Below are positions 34,613 to 46,449 of a stretch of 64,000 bases of DNA, one piece after another. This DNA comes from Eumeta japonica (lineage: Eukaryota; Arthropoda; Insecta; Lepidoptera; Psychidae): contig BGZK01000895.1 of NCBI GenBank assembly GCA_005406025.1, positions 62,001-126,000 on the forward strand. Direction: 5' to 3'. The stretch's first letter is position 1. Each line of letters opens with the position of its first letter. The position numbers and the translations under genes are program-made. The notes beneath the pieces were generated by a model. It did no database searches. It worked only from the letters and a program-made list of their open reading frames with translations, and had not been told where the DNA came from.

Positions 34613-35604
34613 GAGAGTAGTTTATTATTTGCACATACGCGTGTTTTGACTGAACACCAATTTTCATCATGATCGGTGAAGCTGTTCTTAAGTAATAAAT
34701 TAATAAGCAGATATACAGGTAGACAAACAGACTGTCACTAGCCTTTAATTTAGGCAATTACATGTTCTGACAAATCCAATTTTCTTCAATTTTGGTGAAA
34801 TCGTTTAAGTAACCATTAAGCATAATTTTATTTCTTGATATCTCGCTCGATAGGTTTCATTGACTCTTATGAATATTGTAATTCCGACGTAACATCCAAA
34901 GATTGCTGAACTTTGCTTATTTTTATAGCTACATAGTCACTTACAAAATCAAAACAAGTGTATTTATGGTATAACCATCAAAACTGAGGAATGCGTTTGG
35001 AGTTTAAGTGCCACAAGGGAGTAAACTAATATACGTATATCTAATCCAATGTAAATCCTACCTTGAGGACCACGACTACCAAGATCACATGAATAGCAGT
35101 AGATGAAATTCCTGAAATAAATGAAAAATTGATATTCATGTAACAAAATTTATTGAATAATCTATTTTCATAAATTATTTGTTATACTTATGAAAACTAT
35201 ATTGTCTCATTTGGTACTAAATACCCATTTCGGAACATGTTCAAAGAATTATATTTCAAATTACCTTAGAAATTGTTCCTTGCATCTGTCGTGACAAAAG
35301 AAATAACATCAAAAGGAATAATATAGAAGCGTAATATAGCGACCTAACATATGGTGGATATGTTATACGTTTGAATGAAAGATAACACAATAGTACATCT
35401 GATACGATGTATAAGTACGCGGCGGCGCGAGAAGTACCTACCATTAGCTTGTACTTTATGAGACATTTATGACATTGATTATTCGAGAATTAGAATACTA
35501 ATAAAAAAAATATAATATTAGATTGGGAGAGTTTCCGATTTTCTGTTTTCTAAGATGAGTTTTATCAATTTATTTTGACCATTTTCCGAGTGAGGTACTG
35601 TGAG
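34613..35604. other. Non-coding stretch
   Basis: Contains CTGTTTGTCTACCTGTATATC-like repeat text on the minus strand near 34710-34735. No gene. Confidence 0.4.
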
Positions 35605-35660
35605 TGAGTATGCTGTGTGTGCGTGTGTGTGCTCGCGCGCGCGTGTGAATGTGTGTGTAT
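35605..35660. repeat. Alternating purine-pyrimidine microsatellite
   Basis: GTGTGTGC-GTGTGTGTGC-TCGCGCGCGCGTGTG-ATGTGTGTGTA. A TG/CG alternating tract of this kind favours left-handed DNA. It is followed by an AACTTTTGAACGGACTAACCG phrase typical of lepidopteran repeats. Confidence 0.8.
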
Positions 35661-37159
35661 AAACTTCTCGTAACTTTTGAACGGACTAACCGATCGAAGC
35701 ACACAAACATTCTGAAACATTGAACTGATTCCGTTGATTGGTCTTAAGAAATTGAACTACAAAAATAAAATTGACAGAATTTCTTTTTATTAAAATTTAG
35801 ACTACTTTTCGATACTGAAACCTAATCAGTTATTTAAACCAAATAGTTACATCGGTTGCTACAAACGATATTTGAAATTTAGAAATTTGATATCGTTAAA
35901 TAAAAATTTTCTAAAATATTTTTTTTTGTTTATTTCTGAAAATATCGATAAATATCATAATGTAACTAACCCTTCTGCTTTAAAAAACAAAGTCGAATGC
36001 CGTAAATCAGATTAAAATAAAATAACGCGTTAGATATATATCGTAGGAGAAAAATTAAAAAATAGCGTTATTTAAATATACGTGTATTTTAACTCAAAGA
36101 GCCCCAAACGTATTAATACTATATTTTTCTGCTTGGAAAACGTCGAAAAGCACTAAAATCGATATCTTGAGCTTAATAATCGCAATAATTTACTGCTACT
36201 ATATTTTTAATGCTTTAAGTTCAAAAATAGTAAAAAGTTTCAGAAATGACCTGCAGGGTCAACCGTTTTTCAAATTTTTGAGCTCGGAAAGCTCAAAAAC
36301 TTATAGCCAACTACATTTTCAACTGATCTCAAAGATACATCGACAAATGTCAGAGTAAGAAATTTTGGAGATGGCTTCCAGGGTCATTTTAGACTCTACT
36401 TCAGGTATTTTTTTCGTTTAAATCTATCGTTCCCGTGGAGTGAGATTTTTGGCGATAGTGCTAAATATTTCCAAGACATTACGGGTTGAGGGATGCCGAT
36501 AATTTGAAATATGCACAAATATAAGAGTAACGTAATGAAAAATGAAACATGTTAATGGAACAAATGAAAAAAAAACTTTTAGTACAAAAAGACAAATGAG
36601 TTATTTGGTTTCTAAGGTACTTTAGGAACAAATCTAAATTATTGAAACCTAGAGAGTTATTAAAACTCTTAGATTACGCTTGTTTATTAATATGTACAAG
36701 AGTTAGATATGCTTTTTTAGATATGTTTTAATTGCTTTGGAATACAATGTCGTCAGTTTTTTGAGATATTTGGTTCCTCGCGAATATGGAAACGGCCTTT
36801 TAACTGTGATAACTACTGTAAAGTTCAAGTAATTGAATAATGAATATGTATTTTTATTTTCTGCAAGGTTATAATAAAATTATATATAAATAAACTAAGT
36901 TTTCAAATTCATTTGTAACGAGTTCTAAAGGTTATCTGGTGTACGAGGTATGCGATTTTTTTTAATTTCTCTGTAGCTATGTATATTTTTGCGTGTCCTT
37001 TCGTTTCGATAATTACAGGAAATTATAAACACATTGTATATGTAACGTGTATTTTTCCCTCCCTTGTGACGCGCAATTGATATCTACACTCTTAAAGAAA
37101 ATTAATGAAAAAAGAATTATACCTAAAACTAAACAAAAGAGTAAATCGCTAAATCACTC
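35661..37159. other. Non-coding stretch, probably decayed repeat
   Basis: A/T-rich text with the 'cgtaacttttgaacgg' opening of a repeat. No recognisable gene. Confidence 0.4.
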
Positions 37160-37380
37160 TCCCCACTTTCGCTTCTTGGCGGCGAGCCGGGTATAAACGT
37201 CACTGGTCCATCAGCGCGCGCACGTCAAGTGCCGTCATCGAAGCGCAAACAACTCGACTAATCATTAGGATAACATTCGGCGGGCTATTGCCCTGTCACT
37301 ATAAACTTTAGTGGCCCTGTCGGGAGGGCAATAAATATAAGAGGGCAGTTCTCGTAATAAGTCGGCGAGCACGCAGACGA
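37160..37380. promoter_or_regulatory. GC-rich island
   Basis: GGCGGCGAGCCGGG, CAGCGCGCGCACGTCAAG and GGGAGGGCAATAAA blocks in an otherwise AT-rich area. No coding frame. A full TGACGTCA lies about 110 bases beyond (37493-37500). Confidence 0.25.
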
Positions 37381-37918
37381 TAAACGAAGGATTTGTGTCT
37401 TGTGCTTTTGGATGTATTGTATGTACTGTAGCGCACTGTAATGTTTTGTAACACTATTAAGCGTTTCCTTTGTTTATAATTATGGGACACGTTGACGTCA
37501 AAACTTGTGAGATTCCGTTATTAGTAGTCGTTGGTATCATCAGTAAAACAAAGATAAAGTATTGAAAGTGTAATTTCATTAATAACTTGACAACAATAAG
37601 TTATTGTTGTATTATCAATTTAAATTAAAAATACAATTGAAGCTAAATATAATACGTGTAATACATTTAATTGTCAAAACCATTCCCGACTACTAATTGT
37701 AGTATCTTTGTTGGTTAACACTAAAATTAATATAAAAGGGAATTTACGCGTATCAAATACGCAGTTTAAGTCTATCTAAATAATATTTATCCGGTATTCA
37801 TGTTCAAACCTCGCTAGTGTTATGATAAAAATCATAAAAGAAAATCGTAAATATTCTTGCTAGTTTTGATTTATTATGAGGTCATTGACATTATTCCTTG
37901 TACATAGATGCCAGAGAT
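37381..37918. other. Non-coding stretch
   Basis: No gene seen. One full TGACGTCA palindrome at 37493-37500. Confidence 0.45.
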
Positions 37919-38075
37919 GGCACACTTGGTTCGTACATCTACTCGTATCACACTTGGTTCCAACCCCTGGCATTCTTGATAGGTATACTTGATACACTTG
38001 GTACGTACACTTGACATATTTAGTACGTTCACCTGGCACACTTAGTACGTGCACCTAGAGCACTTGGTATCCACG
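37919..38075. repeat. 22-bp minisatellite
   Basis: Four units in exact 22-bp register start at 37995, 38017, 38039 and 38061 (the last partial), of the form CACTTGGTACGTACACTTGACA with scattered changes. Diverged units with longer spacing (CACACTTGGTTC at 37921 and 37949) precede them. The minus-strand open frame across it is a by-product. Confidence 0.85.
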
Positions 38076-39518
38076 TTTTGCAGATTGAAACCGACATGCC
38101 AGGTTGTGTACTCATTGATCTTTACAAGTTTTACACGGAACAGATGGTTCTAATATGGATTTCCTCGTGACATTTGCTTTATCTGCTGGCGAGTGGCATT
38201 ATTGAATAAAAAAATGTACGAAAATTTAGTAAATGCATTGGATATGTGCTTGGAATCAAAACCACGGCATACCACACTTTTACACGATCTTATTTTCTAC
38301 TGAAGGATACAGAAATTCAGCACTTCACTATTGTCCAATATGGAATGGGGGTTGTTGACGATCTTTATCACTGCAAATATGATACCGTGTGAGATCAGAG
38401 AAGTATTTATGACGTTCTTAACTTATAAATAATTGATGAATATAAAACTCATTCTTTGCCATGATTATTATGCAACTAATATTCAACTCGAATACAATTT
38501 CTTACAATAATCGAAGTGTCACACTATTCGCTTGAAACATTTAGAATAATCGCTACGGGTTGGATTTTAATAAGTTAATTAGACACTAGATTAATTCTTT
38601 TGACATAATACCATTCAATGCGTGTAACAATAAAACTTTTTTTAACGTGGTTAACGCACGATACTAACTATAGACAAAACGATCGTATTAAATAAGCCGC
38701 ATCGTCCATACCGGGTATCAAATATGTACAATATGAAATATTTAGATGTCTACTTTATGTAAATAGCAGCCGTAATAAGTAATATACGCACACAAAATGA
38801 TATGTTGTAAAGTTAATACTGGCTAATATTGTGTAAGGTTCGATTGTTTGTCCTGCTACGTAAATTCCATAAATTTTATAATAAATAACATAGGCGTATA
38901 ATATCTCTCTGAGCATCCTTATGCAAATTTTTGTTTGTTACAAACATGCAAGGTCATGGATCGGACTTTCATATGTAGAATTCGTAGGGCGAGCGGAGCC
39001 GTAAATAAAAGTTAGTCACTTCCTCTTATGTACCTCTTCCGAAGAAAGAAGCAGTGACCGATCGATAGTCATGAACATCGATTCCTTTACTTATCGAATC
39101 CCCCTTCGCCGGCCTATACAGAATTACTGGCGCAATAAATTCAGAAGAGATAAACAGGGCTAACTTCACGAGCCGGCTCCGGCCCACGCCGTCGATAAGT
39201 TTATTTCTCGTGTTTGAGGATTATGAGTTTGTGTTACTTGCGGTTTATGTATACGTTAGATGTTGAATAATGTGGGCTCGTCTTAATTCAGTTCAATTTA
39301 ATTTAGTTTCGCCGCAAAACCGTTTTCTGTTACTAAGCACTTATGTCTATAAGGGAAGATTGAATGTTGTTAAGATATTACATATGGCAGATAGTTGATA
39401 TCTATACACATAGTAAATTTGTTACAGGCCGATGTGTGTACATTATAAATAATAAAAAAAATTGGACCCTAAAGGCCATCTCTTCAACTTACCGCTAACT
39501 TTAAATGATGAGTAATAA
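38076..39518. other. Non-coding stretch with a small GC-rich patch
   Basis: 39030-39200 is richer in GC (ACGAGCCGGCTCCGGCCCACG) and may be another conserved patch. Otherwise AT-rich with nothing recognised. Confidence 0.4.
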
Positions 39519-39830
39519 AATTTCGGAGTGATTTTAAAAAATCGATTTTTCAAATTTTCTGTTAACGATATCTCACGAACGAATCAACAGATTTTAACCG
39601 CACCGGCGGTGATCGACGCAGGTTTTTGAGTTTTATGAAAGAACTTAGAATATGCATTCGATTAGATATAATATTTCGGAGTAATCTCAATAAATCAATT
39701 TTTTCAAAATTTTTTGTTAACAATATCTCACGAACAAACAACCTATTTTAACCGGACTGGCAGCGATCGACGTGTTTTCTTGATTTTTAGAGTTGATTAG
39801 TTTTTTGGAATCGATCGTTAAAGCTGTTTA
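39519..39830 (+). repeat. Two-copy tandem of about 153 bp in an interspersed repeat
   Basis: TTTCGGAGT-AT...GTTAAC-ATATCTCACGAAC ... TTTTAACCG-AC ... CGATCGACG-like text starting at 39521 recurs at 39674 with the same order of blocks. GCTGTTTAAAAGTTA recurs later at 39825 and 39963. Confidence 0.75.
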
Positions 39831-40009
39831 AAAGTTATATGACAAAAATAGTTTATTTTTGTGGTTTCTCAAAATTCACTGATCCGAAACGGTTCAACTT
39901 TATAGAAAACCTAAGTTTGGTATAATACTTAAGAATATTACTTATTTGATTCCAATCAATCTAGCTGTTTAAAAGTTAAGAAATGCTTACAAACACACGC
40001 ACGCAACAA

Positions 40010-40011
40010 CA

Positions 40012-40089
<78 letters not shown>
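40010..40089. repeat. Compound (TC)n(AC)n(AG)n microsatellite
   Basis: A TC run (40011-40032) leads directly into an AC run (to about 40059), then, after ATACAC, into an AG run (40064-40089). The TC and AG arms are complementary, so the tract can fold with the AC part as loop. Two overlapping open frames here encode only dipeptide repeats and are not genes. Confidence 0.9.
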
Positions 40090-40254
40090 TATACGGACAT
40101 ACAGATACCATCGAAAAATTGTCAGGGTGGCTTCTTGTGATCTCAAAACGTCGAGATCTGGTGAAAACTCAATTTTCGAAAAATATGGTAAAACCAATAA
40201 CAATAATATAGGGGTCTTTATTCGAGCAGCGGTAGCCAAAATAACAGTTTTTAG

Positions 40255-40420
40255 AAGTTGGTTTGTCTGTATGTTTGTTACCATATCACGCAAAAAACCG
40301 TTTAACGGATTTTGATGAGGTTTACACAGTTTGGTAGTTTGGGGTTCAACTTAATATCTAAGCCATGTGTTATCTAACTTAGTTGGCTAAAATCAGAGAT
40401 ACAGTTTGACCTCTCCGTAG
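40255..40420 (+). repeat. Lepidopteran-style interspersed repeat
   Basis: TGTCTGTATGTTTGTTACCA, CGCAAAAAACCGTTTAACGGATTTTGATGAGGTTTACACAGTTTGGTAGTTTGGGG read in pieces. This 'heed to a new user of the locus' style phrase order (TTTGTTACC, AACGGATTT, GGTTTACACAGTTTG) is one I recall from many moth and butterfly loci. Confidence 0.5.
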
Positions 40421-40669
40421 TACTGTCTTTCATACATTAGGCAGATCATTAAAAATGGTCGTGTGCGAAAAATATGAATAAACGCCACAAGCGGTCCTAA
40501 AATAGGCTAAATATTGTATAGTTCATGCGTTCGGAGCTGCGAGCAAAAACTAGTTTTTATAATAAAATAAATATTCAAATAAGATTTTTCAACAACTTAA
40601 GATGAAAATAATAAAAAACCTTTCATTTAAAACATTGCTATGAAAGTAAAATATGATTTTAGGATGATA

Positions 40670-40930
40670 CTAGCGGTCACCCGCCCGCTTCGTTGGGCGT
40701 AAATTTAAATTCAGCATTTTTTTTATTATTCAAATGTTCCCCCAGTTTTGCTGCCGTGGACGTAGAATGAATTCCTTTATCTTCTATATCGGCTGATTTT
40801 TCAGCGAACTTTAATCGCGATCACGGCCTTGTTCTCGATGCCAATTCTAGTTGCACTGCCGGATGTGGTCCCCGTCTAGGTCTCATTTCCAAAATAGGTC
40901 TCGAAACTTGGTCTTCCCTTTAGTACTAAT
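40670..40930 (+). repeat. Interspersed repeat family T, copy 1
   Basis: Begins TAGCGGTCACCCGCCCGCTTCG, of which GCCCGCTTCG and GGGCGTAAA are shared with other copies. Then come AATTCAGCA, GAATGAATTCC, CGATCACGGCC and CCAATTCTAGTTG. The same blocks recur in order at 41840-42020 and 46735-46930. No ORF. Confidence 0.65.
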
Positions 40931-41059
40931 GATAGTGAAACAAATTGGTATTTGTACTGTCACGGACATCCACTCAATTATGATTTCATAAAAATCCTAA
41001 AACCATCAATAAATATTTTTTAGATGCTTGTGTGGCAAAGTAAACCATTTTCATTACTC

Positions 41060-41125
41060 ATACAGCCGTGGCCCGTCAGCTTCGCAGAGCGTAAACTAAC
41101 ATTCAGCAATAACTGTTTTAGGGTT
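41060..41125 (+). repeat. Interspersed repeat family T, 5' fragment
   Basis: GTGGCCCGTCAGCTTCGCAGAGCGTAAA followed by ATTCAGCAATAACTG (read in pieces) matches the start of the copies at 40672 and 46740. It is cut off by the next repeat at about 41130. Confidence 0.55.
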
Positions 41126-41129
41126 TCAA

Positions 41130-41685
41130 GTCAAAATTGCAAAAACAGAACCTTTATAGTTTCGTCATGTCCGTCCGTCCGTCTATTCATTTGTCACAAG
41201 CATTTTAATCAAAAACTACAAGATGTATATTGACGAAATTTATAGTGTAGGTGTCTTGTATAAGCCGCTACTTAGTTTGGTAGTTAAATTAATGATAAAA
41301 ATAAATATTTCTAGGGTTGGGGGCACTTCATATATGTAGCAGAAACTGAAAAATTTTTTTTTCAGCAGACATCAACGTGTAGCATATATTTTGACAGTTC
41401 TTTTAAAAACATTATAAGATTTTTAAGCTATTTTTTTTGGCTTATTGAATATATTCTAAAATAAAATCGCTTCGAAATTAGAAGAAATTTTGTCCCCCCT
41501 TTTATTTTCTAAACGGTATGTCCAAAAAATATGAAAAAAAATTACAAAGGTAACGCTTAATAAATACATTCAATGAAAATTATTTTGAACATAATCGGAT
41601 ATATCGTTTTTGAGTTATTTCCGCAAAACTGCTTTTCTCAACAAAAGGACGTAAGCGCTATGAACATACGCTCTTTTTTGTTTTT
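41130..41685 (-). repeat. About 550-bp interspersed repeat, copy B (inverted)
   Basis: Reverse-complement counterpart of 17345-17850 over its full length. It starts with CTTTATAGTTTCGTCATGTCC, then GGTGTCTTGTATAAGCCGCTA, ATCAACGTGTAGC, AATCGCTTCGAAA, ATAATCGGATATAT and AAAAGGACGTAAG, ending near ATGAACATACGCTCTTTT. Small indels separate the two copies. Confidence 0.75.
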
Positions 41686-42020
41686 TTTTTAGTTATAGGC
41701 GAAGAAAGTGCTTATACCTATTATGTTCGGGAAACACGGTAAAAAGTGTTACAACGTATTATTTTCATTTGTATTGCATTTCTTTGTAGTAACGGCTTCG
41801 GGACCATACATTAAGCATGGCCCGACATGGTGGTTCCTTTCGCGTATACATAGAATGAATCTCTTCGTTTTTAATATTAGCCTTTCCCACAGTCAAAATT
41901 GACTGCTCCCGATCACGGTCCTGTCATCAATGTCAATTCTAGTCAGTCCAATGTGAGGTCCGATCCCAATTTCGCTATTCCGGTAGCGGTCTTGACCGCA
42001 ATTTTGATACTTCTTGGCGA
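41686..42020 (+). repeat. Interspersed repeat family T, copy 2
   Basis: 41840-42020 carries CATAGAATGAATCTC, CTCCCGATCACGGTCCTG, ATGTCAATTCTAGTC, GAGGTCCGATCCC and CGGTCTTGACC in the same order as copy 1. The 5' part (41686-41840) is less clear. Confidence 0.55.
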
Positions 42021-42873
42021 TGGATGTTGGTTATCAAAAATTATCAAAGTTGTAATTATAAAGGTAACGACGATTTATAGGTAATAAGCGCATTTAAACT
42101 CGCTCATACATATATTTCGTACAATATGCGTTGCCCGATGACACGTTTTTTAAATTTGAAACACAGAGTGCGGCACTACGAAGCGGAAATACCTACCTAC
42201 ACCCAAAACAAGCTCACCTAAAGAAAGGTGTTTTGAAGTCTTGCGGCCAATTAGCACCTCACCTAATATAGCATCACAATATAATGGAACTAGTGAATGC
42301 TGACTGATAGCAAGGTTCTTTCAAAGAAGAGATCAGGTTTCAGAAAAGCTCATAGTACTACTATTGCCCTTTATATGTATTCGACAACATTTTAGCAAGA
42401 TTAAGAACCGTTTTAGCGTTTTTTGGATTTTTCAAATGCATTTGAAATGATTTAAAAAAGCACTTCTTTAGTCTAAACTCATCTTTTATGGATTTAATAA
42501 TGACGTCATAAAATAGTTCGAAAATTATTTAACTGGAAGCTCTCAACCGGTAAATATGTGTCAAACTGAGTTATGTATTGTATCTGAAACTTTACCCATA
42601 AATCGAGATGTGCCACAAAGTCTAATATTTTATCCAAATTTATTATTTTATACATTGTCTTATAATATCAAAATCTGTAATTTTCACTAGTATGCCGATG
42701 ATTTTTTTGTTTTAATAAACTGTTTTATTTAGCTTGCCCTGCTTGTTTTTTGGGTCTAATTTAGTAATTGAAATTTCACCCCCTTACAGTTGACCGATTG
42801 ACTTGAAATTTGGTACACGCCTTTAGTTCTGATTACACTATAATTTTCTGAATTCAGTATCATTATAACGTCG
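42021..42873. other. Non-coding stretch
   Basis: No gene accepted. A full TGACGTCA lies at 42501-42508 in AT-rich DNA. Faint LINE-like text near 42340-42740 could not be tied to a family. Confidence 0.4.
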
Positions 42874-43150
42874 AGATGAACCCCGCCATACAATGGCGAA
42901 TTACATATTTTTCACAACTTCCTGAACATGGGTCTCAAATGAAAGGGCTTGATTAATAGAATCATGTACACATTAAAAAAATGTAAATGAAATATGGCCG
43001 CCAACAAAATATTACATGTTTTTTTACAACCCCCTAAATATGGGCATCAAATGAAAGAGCTTTTGACTAATAAAATACTGTATATTACGACAAATTCTAA
43101 ATCTCAGAAGGCGGACGGCATAAAATGTCAGATTTCATATTTCACATTCA
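42874..43150 (+). repeat. Tandem of about 112-bp units in an interspersed repeat
   Basis: GGG-ATCAAATGAAAG-GCTT-type text occurs at 42930 and 43042, and the preceding GGC-AA...TTACAT-TTTTT block at about 42880, 42990 and 43105. That makes two full units and a partial third. The 'gggTcTCAAATGAAAGgGCTT' phrase is frequent in Lepidoptera. Confidence 0.65.
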
Positions 43151-43899
43151 CAAAAAAATGAAATAGTGGGGCGTATTGTAACCTGAATAAATAGCATTTA
43201 TAATGATATGAGCGTTTGATTGTTTATGAAAATTGCACGCACCCCACGATTTTATTTTTTTTGTCTTATCAATGCCCTAGATCGATGACAAGAGTGATGT
43301 GTTGACTGGTATCTAAGATCTACCTAATTATTTATTGCCGTTTAGTACAATATTCACATAATTATTTTCAACAAAACCATTTAACTTAATTTTTTTTTAC
43401 TAATTTTTGTTTCATGTAATTCCGACGAAATAAAAAATGTAATAATTATGTTTAATCAAGATTTAATGCACAAAAAAATGAGCACACAATAACAGTTCGA
43501 GCAATCAAATTAAATGTCTTATACTTAGCAACGAAATCAAAATATGTAAAATATTTTCTGAATATCCCCAGATTTCTATTAGCAGCGACTACTTTGAGCA
43601 TATGAACGAGGCTCGCAATTTAGGTCTTAATATGCCTTTATGGACTGTAGATTCTAACTTGAGATTCACATACTTGAAGATATTCACAATTTTTTTATAG
43701 AATAATAATGTTTTATCGCGTTCGAGCTTACTTATACACTGAACATCGAATATTGTTGTGTAATTTTCTATTCCTACATAAACTTAACTATACTTACGTA
43801 TGATACAGGCAATATCTTCTAAAATGCACCAAAACTGTAATTCAACGTACTCGAATTGCATCTTCGCGATATTGCCTTAACATTCCTTCTCGTTCTCAT
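43151..43899. other. Non-coding stretch
   Basis: AT-rich and unrecognised. 43780-43899 may be upstream decayed parts of the LINE relic that follows. Confidence 0.4.
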
Positions 43900-44183
43900 A
43901 TAATGCCCCATCTTAACAACAATATTCTCCTAAACATGGCGGCTCATCGTGAGCTCCATTCTACATCATTGTATTATGGAAGCATCAAAACGAAAAATCC
44001 TGACTACCTTTATAAGAAAATTAAAGTCTCTCAATCGTTTGTCCTACATGGCGTGTATTTAATCAGTTACTCGAGCAAGATAGTCGAATTTCTTAGCTTT
44101 TGTTTTGCAGCTATAAGTATTGCAATGATGTACCGCCAGTCTAAAGGAATTCTCTATCAGAAAATTCCTTTAAATTTAATTTG
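43900..44183 (+). pseudogene. LINE reverse-transcriptase C-terminal relic (CR1/L2-like)
   Basis: One frame reads AAHRELHSTSLYYGSI, then K-N-P-D-Y-L-Y-K-K-I and F-V-L-H-G. After a frame change, Y-N-D-V-P-P and S-L-S-E-N-S-F-K-F-N-L-K follow. The same order (LHxLxxxIxxxxPxYL, then LWNxLPxxLR and SLxxFKxxLK) is the usual C-terminus of CR1/L2-superfamily LINEs. A poly-A-like run follows at once (44181-44192), consistent with a 3' end. The clade is uncertain and the catalytic core is absent. Confidence 0.5.
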
Positions 44184-45589
44184 AAAAAAAAAAAATCTTT
44201 TTTTTTTTTACTTTATTATTGGTAGTAGAAACCAAATATATAACTTAGTTATTATACTATTAGATAATATACAATGGTTATAATTATCAAAATAAAATGT
44301 AATGATATAATTTGTGATAAGATCTTTTGGGACGTTATAATTAAAATTGTTAGTATCGTCTTCTATTGATCTACTGGTATTTAATTATTGTCACGTTACG
44401 ACTGTTTTATGTCCTAAAATAAAAGCGAATGGAGCCTAATTTGACCAGCTGTAAAAATAATGTATAGATCAAATAAATTATTTCCATCTTTCTTCTTTTT
44501 TCTTTCTTTCAAATATTTTTCGTATATTACTTACAAATACAGACCAAAATCATGAGCCTATTTTCACAGATAGTGAGTACATATGGACATTTTAAACCGA
44601 ATGAAAGCAACGTTTACTTATGCAAACCATATGCAAAATTTCCCGCTGCTACGTTTGAACACATTATAATGTTGGGATCATAGTAGAGGAGTTGTGCCAA
44701 CACTAACTGGTTTTATATTAAAATTGGAATTCTGATAGAAACTAGCACAGAAATATTGTAAGGAGAATCATATAGTCAATAATTTGAAGAATTACGTGTA
44801 TTTTATATTTGTACCTAATCATACTTGGCTTTAAGTGAATGATGCCTTTTCCAGCTGTTTTGCTTTATGTTTAGAGTTCACTTTTGCCTATATTTTTACG
44901 TTGTTCCCTTCCAGGTCACTATCCGCTGTTTTTTTTTTGTTTCAATTTTAAAGACACAGTCACTAAACTTTGACCAAATAACAGTTTTATAATTTATTTT
45001 ATGCAAACTTTAAGTGTTTTGTAAATATTGTTATAAAATGATCCTACCGGGGCTTGAAGATTGAGATTGAGTGAAAATCATAGACGCAAAAAAAAAGCAG
45101 AAGGTGTATATTCAGCAACACTGAAATAGAATAAATCGGAACCGCTTAATCATTTGTAGTAGATGGCACTTCACTTACGAATGTATTGATCGCAGAAAAA
45201 AAATGACTCCTCAGCATTAGAATTCCGATGACTGATGGCCTCTAACGTTCTTCGAATGTAAATAAGTCATATTACATTTACAAAAAAACGTAATTTTTAA
45301 TAGTTTATCAAAAATAATCGTTCTTTACCAGTCAAATTTAAATTGCTAGCACGTGCGCGCAGGCAACAACAGAAAAATGACATATGACAATTTGTCTCAG
45401 TTTTTTTATTACAAAACCCTTTTAACTTTATCAGCTGCGTGAAAGTAAGCAAAAGCGATATCCCTCTATCGCTTATGAAGAGAAAAAAGTTCTTGTTATC
45501 TCAACCCGCATCGTAATCTCGGACAATTACCCGGATTACACAGATGATGTTACTAAAGTAAACAACCGGACGTCCGGTCGAGTATTGAC
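44184..45589. other. Non-coding stretch
   Basis: AT-rich and no gene. Nothing recognisable. Confidence 0.45.
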
Positions 45590-45720
45590 GAAGGTATCCA
45601 GTGGAGGGAGCCTTTTAATATGTCAACCTCGGGGCGCCATCGCACATTCATGTCACGCGCATTTCCCAAAAGACCTACTGTTCATTATTACGGGGCCGGC
45701 GCCGCGCCCGCCGTGACGAG
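45590..45720. promoter_or_regulatory. GC-rich island
   Basis: GGGGCGCCATCGCAC, CACGCGCATTTCCC and GGGGCCGGCGCCGCGCCCG blocks, with a second smaller patch at 45810-45860. No coding frame. Composition-based suggestion only. Confidence 0.25.
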
Positions 45721-46449
45721 GGCCAACTTATATTATTAAAATACCTACGTGTTCGTCTTCAAAAATTTGGTAGGATGGTCCCAGGCTTCAGGTCGGAGGT
45801 GAATGTTCTATGGAATTTAAAGGCGCGCCCTGGAGAGCGGTTCGATCACGGTGGGATGGAATTCTTTTACTATTCTTTTTTCATGAGCGTAACGCGTCTA
45901 ATGGTTAAGTTCGTTATTAATATCGTTACCAGTTTCACATAGCAAACAATATACGTATACCATCCTAATAAATATTATGTTAGTGATGCTATATGTATTA
46001 ATTGTTATTATTTAGTAATATTTATATAATAATAATAAAATTTATTATTTTTAATAATATCATTTAGGTTCTAGTTTATATTGTAGGCTCGTTCCTTTTA
46101 AGTTTATAAACTACTATGTGAAGATAAACTGCTCTTCCAACATCCGTTTACGTACAAGATTAAATACCGCGTAAAATAGAATTAAAGAAAGTGGATTTAA
46201 TTTCAGGTTACAACCGTTACTTTATATAAATTAACATATTATGGTGTGTATATTGTGATGAAGTCAGCGAATATCTGCGCACACGCGTGCGCATGTGCGT
46301 CGCGAGTGCATGCCTTTGTGATGTCTCTGAGTGTGTTTGCCATTTGTAATGCCGCGTCGTAAATACTCAAAATATTAGAAGAAATAAGTGTCAGGTTTTT
46401 AATCACCCACTGCTGAAGTATATTCTCGCACAATCTTTGCAATTTACTC
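45721..46449. other. Non-coding stretch
   Basis: AT-rich and no gene. 46265-46310 is a short CpG/CA-rich patch. Confidence 0.4.

Noticed and set aside
35340..35347. CGACCTAA as the far end of the mariner relic at 34106
   Set aside because: The length would fit (about 1.24 kb), but no TA follows it, only 8 bases match, and no mariner N-terminal coding is found between.
39976..40315. Two overlapping open frames of 105 and 110 residues
   Set aside because: Both are generated by the TC/AC/AG microsatellite and read dipeptide repeats.
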